64,000 nucleotides of DNA from Amycolatopsis albispora (lineage in GTDB: Bacteria > Actinomycetota > Actinomycetes > Mycobacteriales > Pseudonocardiaceae). Of the stretch, positions 32,336 to 40,953 are shown one piece after another. The stretch lies in assembly GCF_003312875.1 (NCBI RefSeq), contig NZ_CP015163.1, forward strand, positions 6,634,001 through 6,698,000. Direction: 5' to 3'. Under the pieces are notes generated by a model. That model did no database searches, was not told the origin of the DNA, and worked only from the letters and a program-made list of their open reading frames with translations. Within the stretch, counting starts at the first letter, position 1. Every line of letters begins with the position of its first letter. The position numbers and the translations under genes are program-made.

Positions 32336-33673
32336 ATGGCCGACAGGTACCAGCAGTTCGCGAAGAGCCAGCTCGGGCGGTTCGTGGTGCCCCGGCTCGG
32401 CTTGCCCAACCCGTACCCGCTGCGGCGCTACACCCCGGGCCAGCCGCCGCTCGACGGTCCCGCGCTGCTCGGCGCCGCCCCCGGCGGACGGCTGGAGAAG
32501 GCCGTGTCCACCCAGCTCGCCGACGCGGGCATCGAGGTGGTCACCACCCCGGCCGAAGGCAAGCACGGCGCACTGGTCTTCGACGCCACCGGCATCACCG
32601 AGCCCGGCCGACTGCGCGAGGTCTACAAGTTCTTCCAGCCGGTGATCCGGCAGCTCGTGCCGTCGGGCCGGGTCGTGGTGCTCGGTACGCCACCGGAGGC
32701 GGTCGAGGGTCGTGAGCGCATCGCGCAGCGCGCACTCGAAGGTTTTGTCCGCTCGGTCGGCAAGGAACTCAAGCGCGGGGCCACCGCCCAGCTCGTCTAC
32801 GTGGCCGAAGGTGCCGAAGAGGCCACCGAGTCCACGCTGCGGTTCCTGCTTTCGGCCAAGTCCGCCTTCGTGGACGGCCAGGTGATCCGCGTCGGCACGC
32901 ACGGCAAGGCCGCCACCGCGCCGGAGAACTGGGCGAAGCCGTTGCAGGGCAAGGTCGCGCTGGTCACCGGCGCCTCCCGCGGCATCGGCGCGGCGATCGC
33001 CGAGGTGCTCGGCCGCGACGGCGCCCACGTGGTCGCGCTCGACATCCCGGCCCAGGGCGGCGATCTGTCCAAAGTGGCCAATCGGGTCGGCGGTGCGTCG
33101 CTGCAGCTGGACATCACCGCGGCCGACGCGCCCCAGAAGCTCGCCGGCTACCTCACCGAGCGGCACGGCGGCGTCGACATCGTGGTGCACAACGCGGGCA
33201 TCACCCGCGACAAGACCCTCGGCAACCTGACCGAGGCGCACTGGGACGCGGTGCTCTCGGTGAACCTCGCCGCGCAGCTCGCGGTCAACGACAAGCTGCT
33301 CGCCGACGGGGTGCTCAACGACAACGGCCGCATCATCGGGGTCTCCTCGATCGCCGGCATCGCCGGGAACCTCGGCCAGACCAACTACGCCACCAGCAAG
33401 GCGGGCGTGATCGGCATGGTCGACGTCGGCGCGCCGGAGCTGGCGGCGAAGGGCGGCACGATCAACGCCGTGGCGCCGGGCTTCATCGAGACCAAGATGA
33501 CCGCCGCGGTGCCGGTGATGATCCGCGAGGTCGGGCGGCGGTTGTCCAGCCTGGCGCAGGGCGGGCTGCCGGTGGACGTGGCCGAAACCATCGCCTGGTA
33601 CGCGAACCCGGCTTCGGGTGCGGTCAACGGCAACGTCGTGCGCGTGTGCGGCCAAGCCTTCCTGGGAGCGTGA
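32336..33673 (+). CDS. fabG4: 3-oxoacyl-(ACP/CoA) reductase, FabG4 type
   Basis: A 445-residue high-molecular-weight FabG. Residues 1-190 form an extra flavodoxin-like N-terminal domain; 200-445 are the SDR domain. The nucleotide motif is TGASRGIG (211-218), NAG is at 286-288, and the catalytic Ser, Tyr351 and Lys355 lie in SSIAGIAGNLGQTNYATSK. This domain order and length match mycobacterial FabG4, an NADH-dependent reductase. ATG 32336 follows GAGAGGGACGGTC. It is followed after one base by the HtdX-like gene, so reduction and dehydration of 3-oxoacyl substrates are encoded together. Confidence 0.94.
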   Translation: MADRYQQFAKSQLGRFVVPRLGLPNPYPLRRYTPGQPPLDGPALLGAAPGGRLEKAVSTQLADAGIEVVTTPAEGKHGALVFDATGITEPGRLREVYKFFQPVIRQLVPSGRVVVLGTPPEAVEGRERIAQRALEGFVRSVGKELKRGATAQLVYVAEGAEEATESTLRFLLSAKSAFVDGQVIRVGTHGKAATAPENWAKPLQGKVALVTGASRGIGAAIAEVLGRDGAHVVALDIPAQGGDLSKVANRVGGASLQLDITAADAPQKLAGYLTERHGGVDIVVHNAGITRDKTLGNLTEAHWDAVLSVNLAAQLAVNDKLLADGVLNDNGRIIGVSSIAGIAGNLGQTNYATSKAGVIGMVDVGAPELAAKGGTINAVAPGFIETKMTAAVPVMIREVGRRLSSLAQGGLPVDVAETIAWYANPASGAVNGNVVRVCGQAFLGA

Positions 33674-33674
33674 G

Positions 33675-34529
33675 ATGGTCACCAAGGAACTGAGCGCGGC
33701 GCCCAGCCTGGGCACGCTGTACCCGAAGGCGCTGCTCGGCGGGCTGCGGCCGGGCTCGTCCGGCGGGCGGCTGCCGGACACCGAGTTCGTGCGCACCGGC
33801 GTCACCGTCGATCCGGCGCACCTGGCCGCCTACAACCGGGTCTGCGGCTTCCGCTTCGGTGACGAGTTGCCCGCCACCTATCCGCACATCCTCGCCTTCG
33901 GCCTGCAGATGGCGCTGATGACCGAGCCGGACTTCCCGTTCCCGCTGCTGGGCATGGTGCACGTGGCGAACCGGATCACCCAGCACCGCCCGGTCCGCCT
34001 CGACGAGCGGTTCACCGTGCGCGTGCGCGCGGAGAACCTGCGCCCGCACGAGAAGGGCCAGCAGTTCGACGTGCTCAGCGAGCTGGTCGCGGACACCGAA
34101 GACAGTCCGGTGTGGACGGACGTGAGCACCTACCTGCGCCGAGGCGGTGGCGAGGGCGGCAAGGGCTCCGGCGAACGGCTCGCGCCGCCGTCACCGAGCG
34201 CGGTGTGGCGGGTGCCAGGGGACATCGGCCGCCGGTACGCCGAGGTTTCCGGCGACCGCAACCCGATCCACCTGCACCCGCTGACCGCGAAGGCGTTCGG
34301 CTTCCCGGCCGCGATCGCCCACGGCATGTGGACCAAGGCGCACAGCCTGGCCGCCTTCGAGGGCAGGCTGCCGGACGCGTTCACCGTGGACGTGAAGTTC
34401 AAGCTCCCGGTCCTGCTGCCCGGCAAGGTCGCCTTCACCAGCTGGGCCACCGGCGACGGCTGGGCGTTCGAGCTGTGGGGCGTGAAGAAGCCGAAGCCGC
34501 ACCTGGCGGGTTCGATCGCGGCTCTCTAG
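33675..34529 (+). CDS. htdX: MaoC-like dehydratase (HtdX type)
   Basis: A 284-residue (R)-3-hydroxyacyl dehydratase with a double hot-dog fold. The C-terminal half carries the hydratase 2 motif YAEVSGDRNPIHLHPLTAKAFG followed by AIAHGMWT, with the catalytic Asp and His. The N-terminal half is the non-catalytic hot dog. It begins one base after the fabG4 stop and shares its transcript. The gene order reductase then dehydratase, divergent from thiolase, equals the mycobacterial Rv0241c-Rv0243 arrangement as I recall it, and supports a fatty-acid elongation or oxidation role. It is convergent with the TetR gene (5-bp gap). Confidence 0.92.
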   Translation: MVTKELSAAPSLGTLYPKALLGGLRPGSSGGRLPDTEFVRTGVTVDPAHLAAYNRVCGFRFGDELPATYPHILAFGLQMALMTEPDFPFPLLGMVHVANRITQHRPVRLDERFTVRVRAENLRPHEKGQQFDVLSELVADTEDSPVWTDVSTYLRRGGGEGGKGSGERLAPPSPSAVWRVPGDIGRRYAEVSGDRNPIHLHPLTAKAFGFPAAIAHGMWTKAHSLAAFEGRLPDAFTVDVKFKLPVLLPGKVAFTSWATGDGWAFELWGVKKPKPHLAGSIAAL

Positions 34530-34534
34530 AAGGC

Positions 34535-35191
34535 CTAGGACTCGGCGGGCTTCCAGACCGCGCCCTCGACCAGGTCGTTGAACCCGAGCCAGACTAGGTT
34601 CATCAGCCAGGAGGCGAGCACCCCGTCGGAGACGGCGGGGTGGTCCAGCGCCCAGTCGGCCAGCGATTCCGCGGCGCCGACCAGTGCGGCGGACAGTCCC
34701 TCACCGGAGAACTCGGCCTGCTCGGCGAGGCCCTTGCGGGTGCCTGCCGAGACCACCAGCGCGGCCACCAGCTCGATCGCGCGCTTGCGCATGTCGGTGA
34801 TCTCGGCGGCGAACGGGCCGCCGACCACCAGCGCCTGGCGGTGCAGCACGGTCCACGACTCGCGGTACTCGGCGACGAACCGGTAGAAGGAGCGCAGGCC
34901 GTACCAGAGCTGCATGTCCGGCGGCAGGTCCGGTTGGACGCCGGCCTGGATGGCTTCGAGCAGCCGGGTGGCCTCGCGGCGGATGCACTGCGCGAACAGG
35001 TCCTCCTTGGAGCCGAGATAGGTGTAGATCATCGGCTTGGAGACCCCGGCCACCTCGGAGATCTCGTCCATCGACGCCGAGTGGTAGCCGTACTGGGCGA
35101 ACACCTGGACGGCGGCGTCCAGGATCTGGCGTTCCCGGACCGCCCGCGGCAGTCGCTTCGCACGCCCCGTTGTCTGCACTTCCTCGGACAC
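34535..35191 (-). CDS. TetR-family regulator of the lipid locus
   Basis: A 218-residue regulator. The helix-turn-helix is at about 20-66 (ILDAAVQVFAQYGYHSASMD, VAGVSKPMIYTYLGSKEDLF). The C-terminal ligand domain is all helical and has a hydrophobic pocket consistent with an acyl-CoA effector. It lies between htdX and the divergent SCP2 pair; Mycobacterium tuberculosis has a TetR gene (Rv0238) in the matching locus. The operators at 32276-32297 and 35271-35305 are probably its sites. That would make it an autoregulated repressor of fadA2, fabG4-htdX and the SCP2 genes. This is inference from shared motifs. Confidence 0.92.
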   Translation of the reverse strand: MSEEVQTTGRAKRLPRAVRERQILDAAVQVFAQYGYHSASMDEISEVAGVSKPMIYTYLGSKEDLFAQCIRREATRLLEAIQAGVQPDLPPDMQLWYGLRSFYRFVAEYRESWTVLHRQALVVGGPFAAEITDMRKRAIELVAALVVSAGTRKGLAEQAEFSGEGLSAALVGAAESLADWALDHPAVSDGVLASWLMNLVWLGFNDLVEGAVWKPAES

Positions 35192-35270
35192 CTCGACCTC
35201 CTCGTCCGGTGAACGCTACCGGGCGCGGGCCCGCTGGTGTGACGGCACGCGGGCATCGGCTTGCCCAGGT

Positions 35271-35305
35271 ACCTACTCGTGGGTAGCCTTACTGTGGAGT
35301 AGGTA
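35271..35305. promoter_or_regulatory. TetR-type operator plus half-site between TetR and SCP2 genes
   Basis: ACCTACT-CGTG-GGTAGCC (35271-35288) matches the operator at 32276 with small changes in the right arm. An extra half-site AGTAGGTA lies at 35298-35305. These lie in the 129-bp divergent gap. Confidence 0.72.
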
Positions 35306-35320
35306 GAGCGGGAGGTCGGC

Positions 35321-35815
35321 GTGGAGGACATCGAGCTGCTCGAGGGCCCGGCGTTGCTGGAGGCACTGCGCTCGGCCGACCTCGGCCAGGTGGAGCCGCG
35401 GCAGTTCGCGCGGATCATCGCCGGGGCGTCGAAGGCGCAGCTGGACACCGTGGTCGCCGACCGCGAACTGCGGGAGAAGGTGCTCGGCGAGATCTTCCGC
35501 CGGATGAGCGCGCACCTGCGGCCCGAGCGCGCCGCCGAGCTGGACGCGGTGGTCCGCTGGCGGCTGACCGGCGGCGCGGACGCGGACGGCTACGACCGCT
35601 TCGAAACCGTCATCCGGAACGGTGAGTGCGCGGTCAGCCGCGAGCCGAGGGAGAAACCACGCGTGACCATCACCGTGGCGCCGGTCGACTTTTTCAAACT
35701 CATCACCCATCAGGCGACGCCCGCGGTAATGTTCGTCACCGGACGGCTCAAGGTAAAAGGGGATCTGGCATTCGCCGCCGGGCTGATCGGCTATTTCGAT
35801 CTTCCCAAGCCCTGA
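35321..35815 (+). CDS. SCP2-like sterol/lipid-binding protein
   Basis: A 164-residue protein whose C-terminal 90 residues have the SCP2 pattern: DAVVRWRLTGGADADGYDRFETVI, a beta-strand pair, then PVDFFKLITHQATPAVMFVTGRLKVKG and a final helix. The N-terminal 60 residues are helical. SCP2 folds bind acyl-CoA or sterols and deliver them to enzymes, which fits the adjacent thiolase, reductase and hydratase genes. GTG 35321 follows GGGAGG. It precedes a longer paralogue. Confidence 0.85.
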   Translation: MEDIELLEGPALLEALRSADLGQVEPRQFARIIAGASKAQLDTVVADRELREKVLGEIFRRMSAHLRPERAAELDAVVRWRLTGGADADGYDRFETVIRNGECAVSREPREKPRVTITVAPVDFFKLITHQATPAVMFVTGRLKVKGDLAFAAGLIGYFDLPKP

Positions 35816-35838
35816 ACGGCGACCTACACTCGTTTCCC

Positions 35839-36486
35839 GTGTCCTCCGAACCCGTCTCGTGGCGTGAGCGCTGGCGCGGGACAATGCGCCGGCGCGGCAG
35901 CCTGCCCGCCGAGCGCCCGCGCGCGGATTCGGTGCTCGACGCCTTCGCCGGCGAGCTGGAGATCCGGCGGCTCAGCCCGGCGCAGTTCGTGCAGGTGCTG
36001 GAAACCCTGCACATGCTCGGTTCGGTCGGCGCGGGCATCGAGCTGTCCTCGCTGTCCACCCAGTTGCTGGTGAACGTGGTCAACAGCGCCTCGAAAGAGC
36101 AGATCAACGAGCTGGCCGCGCACGACGAACTGCGCTCGGTGTTTCTCGACGAGATATTCCGCAGAATGTCGGACCACCTCATCGAGGAAAAGACCAAGAA
36201 TGTGGATTTTGTGATCGGCTGGCGGTTTCACCGCGGTGACGGCGAGGAACCGTTCGACCGATATCAGACCGTGGTCGAGGACGGCGTCTGCGTTTCCAGC
36301 AGTGATCTCGGCCGCACCCCGGACGCCACGGTCACCGTTTCCGCCGCCGATTTCATCCGGATGGCCACCGGGGTGACCGCCGCGGCGGCGATGTTCGTCA
36401 CCGGCAAGGTCCGGGTGAAGGGCGACTACGCGCTGGCCGTGCGGTTCAGCAGCTACTTCGACATCCCGAAGGCCGGCCCCGGCTGA
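35839..36486 (+). CDS. SCP2-like protein, longer paralogue
   Basis: A 215-residue tandem paralogue of the preceding protein. Shared blocks include LRSVFLDEIFRRMSDHL (compare LREKVLGEIFRRMSAHL) and AAMFVTGKVRVKGDYALAVRFSSYFDIPK. It has an extra basic N-terminal stretch of about 30 residues. GTG 35839 lacks a ribosome site; TACACT (35824-35829) sits about 10 bp upstream like a -10 box, suggesting an additional leaderless transcript. Both copies keep the hydrophobic residues of the lipid tunnel. Confidence 0.83.
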   Translation: MSSEPVSWRERWRGTMRRRGSLPAERPRADSVLDAFAGELEIRRLSPAQFVQVLETLHMLGSVGAGIELSSLSTQLLVNVVNSASKEQINELAAHDELRSVFLDEIFRRMSDHLIEEKTKNVDFVIGWRFHRGDGEEPFDRYQTVVEDGVCVSSSDLGRTPDATVTVSAADFIRMATGVTAAAAMFVTGKVRVKGDYALAVRFSSYFDIPKAGPG

Positions 36487-36494
36487 CCTTCGAC

Positions 36495-36962
36495 CTAGCC
36501 CTCGATGACGGGGTGGTTCTTCGGCTGCTGCCGCGGTTCCTCCGGCTCGACCACTTCGCTGTCCACCACGATCACGTCACTCTGGAACGGCGAGCGCAGG
36601 TTCGGCGCCATCCGCGCGCGCTTCTCGATCCGGCGCAGCCAGGCACGCCGGAACACGCCGCGGGTCGGCGGCAGGATCATCAGCAGCCCGGCGACGTCGC
36701 TGACGAAGCCCGGCAGCATGATCAGCAGGCCACCGAGCCCGATCAGCATGCCGTCGGTCACCTCGTTGTGCGCCGAGCGGCCCGAGCGCGCCGTCTCCAT
36801 GAACGCGCGCGCCGCCTTGCCGCCCTCGCGGCGGGCCAGCCACGAGCCGAGGAACGCGCCCGCCAGCAGCAGGCCGATCGTGCCGAAGAAGCCGATGGCC
36901 GAGCTGACCGCCCAGACGGCCGCCACCTCGGCTACCACGTAGAGCAGGAAAACCACAGCCAT
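36495..36962 (-). CDS. FxsA-family membrane protein
   Basis: A 155-residue protein with three to four membrane helices. Family features are the N-terminal FLLYVVAEVAAVWAVSSAIG, then GSWLARREGGKA, and the GGLLIMLPGFVSDVAGLLMILP motif. An Arg-rich cytoplasmic tail follows. In E. coli FxsA relieves phage T7 exclusion by the F plasmid; its normal role is unknown. ATG 36962 is preceded by AGGAC. It is convergent with the second SCP2 gene (8-bp gap). Confidence 0.9.
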   Translation of the reverse strand: MAVVFLLYVVAEVAAVWAVSSAIGFFGTIGLLLAGAFLGSWLARREGGKAARAFMETARSGRSAHNEVTDGMLIGLGGLLIMLPGFVSDVAGLLMILPPTRGVFRRAWLRRIEKRARMAPNLRSPFQSDVIVVDSEVVEPEEPRQQPKNHPVIEG

Positions 36963-37015
36963 GTCCTGTCCAACGACCGGTCCGCCCGATTTGCTCCCCG
37001 CTAGGGTCATCGATC

Positions 37016-38374
37016 GTGTGGAACTGGCTGACCTGGGACGTGGTGCGCTGGATCGGCGGTGGGGCGCTCGTGCTCGCCGCCCTCTCGCTGGCCAGGATCC
37101 GCGGGCAGTTCGTGCCGCACTGGCCGGGCTGGCTGGTGCGCTCGGGGCTGGGCCGGGCCTTCGACCGGGTGCTGCCCGGCGGGCTGACCAGGATGGTCGT
37201 CGGCTGGCTGCTGCTGGCGCTGCTGGTGGCCGGTGGGGTGATGACCGGCCTGCTCTGGTTGCTGGGGTGGCCGTCGCTGCCGCCGGGAGCCGCGTTCACC
37301 GCCACCCAGTTGCTCGAGCTGCTCAAGATCGCGCTCGCCGTGGTGGCCGGGCTCGGCGGGGTGGTGCTGCTGGCGGTGAACCTGCGCAAGCAGCGCGTGG
37401 CCGAGCAGGAGCACGAACTCGCGGTGGAACGCGGTGAGCGCGAGAAGACGCAGGCGTTCAACGAGCGCTTCGGCGCGGCGGCCGAACAGCTCGCCCACGC
37501 CAGTTCCGCGGTGCGCCTGGCCGGGGTCTACGCCATGGCCGGGCCGGCGGACGACTGGTCGGCGAAGAACCAGGTCTGCGTGGACGTGCTGTGTGGTTAC
37601 CTGCGCCTGTCCACCGAGCCCGACGCGCCGGGCGAGGCCGAGGTGCGGGCCGCGATCCTGCAGGTGATCCGGGAGCACACCGCCAGCCGGGCCAGCGGCT
37701 GGACCCACCTGGATTTCGACTTCTCCGGCGTGACCTTCGAGAACGCCGACTTCAGCGGGCTGACCTTCGAGGGCTCGCTGGTGCTCGACCGGGCGGACTT
37801 CACCGGCGCGCTCTGCTCCTTCGAGGACACCGCCTTCAGCGGCACCCTGAGCTGCCACGGCACGGACTTCCTCGCCGAGCGCACCACCTTCGCCAACGCC
37901 ACCTTCGAGCACGCCAGGGCCGAGTTCGTCGGCGCCCGGTTCGCCGGGGTCGCGGACTTCTCGCGGATCGACCTGTCCAGCATCGCGATCGACTTCTACC
38001 GCGTGGACTTCTCGGAAGCCAAGGTGGACTTCTCGCGCGCGACCGTGCGCGGGGGCACGCTGCGGTTCGTCCGGTGCGACTTCGTTTCCGCCGAGCTGGA
38101 CCTCTCCCGCGCGAACGGGATGTTGTACGACGACGAGGTGGCCACGGGCCGGATCACCATGCAGCGCTGCCGGTTCGAAGAGTCCACGGTGGACCTACGG
38201 GACGGCAGCCGGTCGCCGCTGCTGTTCTGGATCGTGCGCTCGCGGTTCGACCGCGTCGAGTTCCCCGGCGACCGGTCCGGCGACGCCTGGCTCAACCTGC
38301 GCGACTGCGAACTCGTCGGCGGCACCGAGATCCCCGAGGGCTGGCTGCGGGTGCGTCACGCCTCGTCCAGGTAG
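37016..38374 (+). CDS. Pentapeptide-repeat membrane protein
   Basis: A 452-residue protein. The N-terminal 125 residues hold three hydrophobic segments (GGALVLAALSLA, MVVGWLLLALLVAGGVMTGLL and LLKIALAVVAGLGGVVLLAV). A charged coiled stretch with the conserved AFNERFGAAAEQLAHASSAVRLAGVYAM block follows, common to actinobacterial pentapeptide proteins. Residues about 235-440 are pentapeptide-like repeats (FSGVTFENADFSGLTFEGS) forming a right-handed beta-helix. GTG 37016 is the start. The 3-prime end overlaps the convergent ABC gene by 19 bp. Function unknown. Confidence 0.85.
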   Translation: MWNWLTWDVVRWIGGGALVLAALSLARIRGQFVPHWPGWLVRSGLGRAFDRVLPGGLTRMVVGWLLLALLVAGGVMTGLLWLLGWPSLPPGAAFTATQLLELLKIALAVVAGLGGVVLLAVNLRKQRVAEQEHELAVERGEREKTQAFNERFGAAAEQLAHASSAVRLAGVYAMAGPADDWSAKNQVCVDVLCGYLRLSTEPDAPGEAEVRAAILQVIREHTASRASGWTHLDFDFSGVTFENADFSGLTFEGSLVLDRADFTGALCSFEDTAFSGTLSCHGTDFLAERTTFANATFEHARAEFVGARFAGVADFSRIDLSSIAIDFYRVDFSEAKVDFSRATVRGGTLRFVRCDFVSAELDLSRANGMLYDDEVATGRITMQRCRFEESTVDLRDGSRSPLLFWIVRSRFDRVEFPGDRSGDAWLNLRDCELVGGTEIPEGWLRVRHASSR

Positions 38375-40314
38375 GCGGCGGCCTGCAGGGTGAACAGCTC
38401 CGCGTAGCCGCCGTCCAGCGCCATCAGCTCGTCGTGCGTGCCGTATTCGGCGAGCTTTCCCTTGTCCAGCAACAGGATCTTCTCCGCCCGGCGGACCGTG
38501 GAGAACCGGTGCGAGATGTACAGCGTGGTCCGGCCCTTGGCCAGCTCGCGCAGCCGCGCGAACAGCTCGTGCTCGGCTTCGGCGTCCAGCGCCGAGGTCG
38601 GCTCGTCGAGCAGCAGGATCGGGGCGTCCCGCCGGAACGCCCTGGCCAGCGCCAGCTTCTGCCACTCACCGCCGGACAGCGAGACGCCCTGGTCGAACCA
38701 GCGGCCGAGCGGGCTGTCGTAGGTCTTCGGCAGCCGCTCGATGCGCTCGGCCACCCCGGCGCGGCGGGCGGAATCCTCGATGCGCTCGCGGTCGGTGACG
38801 TGGTCGATGTCGCCGAGCCCGATGTTCTCCGCCGCCGTCGCGTGGTAGCTGACGTAGTCCTGGAACATCGCGCTCATCGCGCTCCGCAGCTCCTCCGGAT
38901 CGAACTCGCGGATGTCCACGCCGTCGAGCAGGATGCGCCCGCCGGTCGGGTCGTACAACCGGCACAGCAGCTTGAGCAGCGTCGACTTCCCGGCGCCGTT
39001 CCGCCCGACCACGGCCACCCTGGTGCCCGGTTCGATGGTGAAGCTGACGTCGTCGAGTGCGGGTTCGTCGGCGCCGGGATAGCGGAAGCTGACCCGTTCG
39101 AAGGTGACCCGGCCGAGCAGCGGCGACGGCAGCGGCTTCGGGTCCGGCGGCGCCACGATCTCCGGTTCGGTGGCGAGGAACTTGTACAGCGTGTCCAGGT
39201 AGAGGTTGTTCTCGTACATCCCGGTGAAGGCGTTGAACAGGCCCTGCACCGAGGTCTGCACGGCGGTCGCGGCCGCGGTGTACAGCGCGAGGTCGCCCAG
39301 GGTCAGCCGCCCGGCGACCGCTTCGAGCGCGATGTACAGGGCGATCGCGGAACCGGCGAAGGTGGACAGCAGGCTCCACCCGGCACCGGCCAGGTTCCGG
39401 TTGCGGATCAGCTTGCGCTGCTTTTCGTAGGCGGCCGTGCTGATCCGGTGGAACCGGTCGACCAGGTACGGGCCGAGGCCGAACAGCTTGGTCTCCTTGG
39501 CGTGGTTGTCCGTGGTGACCAGCATGGACAGGTACTCCATGCGACGCCGGAACGGCGAGAGCATCAGGGTCAGCGTGAACGCGCGGGCGCCGTACTTCGA
39601 CTGCGCGATGAAGGCCGGGATCGGCGCGACCAGCGCGACCAGCGCCAGCAGCGGGCTGACCGTGATCAGCAGGGTGATCATGCTGCCGAAGGTGATCGAG
39701 GTGCGGATCAGGCCGAGGCCGGAGGTCAGCATGGACACCGGACGCTGCGGGGCCTCGCGGTCGGCCTGGCGCAGCAGGTCGTAGGACTCGGAGCCCTCGA
39801 AGAAGGCCAGGTGCAGGCGGCTCGCGTGGTCCATCACCTGGTGCCGGATGGTCAGCACCATGCGCTCGGTGAGCAGCTGCTGGCAGATGTTGGTCAGCGC
39901 GGTGGTGACCGCGCTCGCGGTAAACACGCCGAACTGGAACACCGCGAGCCAGACGATCGTGGTGGTGCCGCCGTGCCCGGACAGCGCCGCGACCACGGCG
40001 TCCATCAGCAGCTTGGCGGCGTAGGCGGTGACCGTCGGCAGGAGGCCGGCGATCAGCGTGAGCAGCGCGATGCCGATGGTCAGCAGGCGACCGGCGCCCC
40101 AGGTGAGCCGCGCGACGCGGGGCAGGCCGCGAACCGTGCCGCCGACCGCCTCGCGCACGCGCTTGAACCGGGCGGCCAGGTCCCTGGGTTCGTCGGGGCG
40201 CTGGCGGGGATCGGGGATGGTGATCGGCCCGGTGAGCCCGCTTTCGGTGGCCTTGCCCGCCCGGCGCATGAGCCGGCGCAGCCCGGGCGGTCCCCCGCCG
40301 CCGAAGTCGGTCAC
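38356..40314 (-). CDS. ABC exporter, fused permease-ATPase
   Basis: A 652-residue half-transporter. The membrane domain (about 75-370, six helices) is followed by a nucleotide-binding domain with Walker A VGRNGAGKST, signature SLSGGEWQKLALARAF and Walker [13 protein letters not shown]; the switch His is in ISHRFS. The N-terminal 70 residues are cytoplasmic and Pro/Arg-rich. GTG 40314 overlaps the TetR stop (GTGA), so regulator and exporter are co-translated; GTG 40320 is an alternative. It is probably a homodimer exporting drugs or lipids. The operator at 40915-40934 should control both genes. Confidence 0.93.
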   Translation of the reverse strand: MTDFGGGGPPGLRRLMRRAGKATESGLTGPITIPDPRQRPDEPRDLAARFKRVREAVGGTVRGLPRVARLTWGAGRLLTIGIALLTLIAGLLPTVTAYAAKLLMDAVVAALSGHGGTTTIVWLAVFQFGVFTASAVTTALTNICQQLLTERMVLTIRHQVMDHASRLHLAFFEGSESYDLLRQADREAPQRPVSMLTSGLGLIRTSITFGSMITLLITVSPLLALVALVAPIPAFIAQSKYGARAFTLTLMLSPFRRRMEYLSMLVTTDNHAKETKLFGLGPYLVDRFHRISTAAYEKQRKLIRNRNLAGAGWSLLSTFAGSAIALYIALEAVAGRLTLGDLALYTAAATAVQTSVQGLFNAFTGMYENNLYLDTLYKFLATEPEIVAPPDPKPLPSPLLGRVTFERVSFRYPGADEPALDDVSFTIEPGTRVAVVGRNGAGKSTLLKLLCRLYDPTGGRILLDGVDIREFDPEELRSAMSAMFQDYVSYHATAAENIGLGDIDHVTDRERIEDSARRAGVAERIERLPKTYDSPLGRWFDQGVSLSGGEWQKLALARAFRRDAPILLLDEPTSALDAEAEHELFARLRELAKGRTTLYISHRFSTVRRAEKILLLDKGKLAEYGTHDELMALDGGYAELFTLQAAAYLDEA

Positions 40315-40901
40315 TGGCACGCCCCGTTGAGGAAGACGTCCACGATCTCCTCGACGGTCGCCGTGTGCCCGGCGTCGCGGTGCACGCTGAGCAGCAGGGA
40401 GGAGAACAGCCCCGCCAGCTTCTCCGGCGGAAGGCGGAGCCGGTCGCGCTCGGGCTCGAAGAGCTCGGCGATCGCCGTCCGCATGACGGCGAACGACTCA
40501 CGTCGGGCATGGGGATCGCGCTCACCGGGGCGCCTCATCGGCCGCCCGGCGGTGAACATGGCGCCGACCACGGAGCCAAGGCGCTCCAAATGAGCGGACA
40601 ACGTCGCGGCGGCCTCCACCAGGCGATCGCGCAACGGCTGATCGAGCGGAATCTCGGCGATGGCCTGCAACGCGGTGTCGGGGCGCACAGCCTCGGCGAT
40701 GCAGGCGTCGAGCAACTCGTCCTTGTCCTTGAAGGCGCGGAAGATGGTGCCCTCGCCGATACCGGCCGCCTTGGCGATCTGGCTGGTGGTGATCGCGGCA
40801 CCGTGCTCGGCCACCAACGGCAGCACCGCCCGCACGATCATCTCGCGCCGCTGCTCGGTGCTCATCGCGGGCGCACGCCGCCTGGCCGGAGGAGGGGTCA
40901 T
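40311..40901 (-). CDS. TetR regulator of the ABC exporter
   Basis: A 196-residue TetR protein. The helix-turn-helix lies at about 20-68 (IVRAVLPLVAEHGAAITTSQ, AAGIGEGTIFRAFKDKDELL). The C-terminal domain is helical and ends NGACQ. It starts at ATG 40901 and is coupled to the exporter gene by a GTGA overlap. A perfect palindrome (CGGAGTGAG-CA-CTCACTCCG) lies 14-33 bp upstream of the start, matching the operator style of TetR proteins that autoregulate exporter operons. The inducer would be an export substrate. Confidence 0.93.
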   Translation of the reverse strand: MTPPPARRRAPAMSTEQRREMIVRAVLPLVAEHGAAITTSQIAKAAGIGEGTIFRAFKDKDELLDACIAEAVRPDTALQAIAEIPLDQPLRDRLVEAAATLSAHLERLGSVVGAMFTAGRPMRRPGERDPHARRESFAVMRTAIAELFEPERDRLRLPPEKLAGLFSSLLLSVHRDAGHTATVEEIVDVFLNGACQ

Positions 40902-40914
40902 GCCGACCAGTGTG

Positions 40915-40934
40915 CGGAGTGAGCACTCACTCCG
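40915..40934. promoter_or_regulatory. Perfect TetR operator, GAGTGAGCACTCACTC type
   Basis: CGGAGTGAG-CA-CTCACTCCG is a perfect 20-bp dyad with 9-bp arms, placed upstream of the TetR/exporter operon. Operators with GAGTGA/TCACTC arms recur before TetR-exporter pairs in actinomycetes. Confidence 0.88.
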
Positions 40935-40953
40935 TCAACCGGATAACCTTACG

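Noticed and set aside
30947..33805. A 952-residue open frame on the minus strand spanning three opposite genes
   Set aside because: Only the thiolase part (to 32236) has domain content and a ribosome site; the upstream extension is the antisense shadow of fabG4.
37591..40593. A 1000-residue plus-strand open frame
   Set aside because: It is Gly/Arg/Gln-rich low-complexity sequence antisense to the ABC exporter and in an alternative frame of the pentapeptide gene; high GC removes stop codons.
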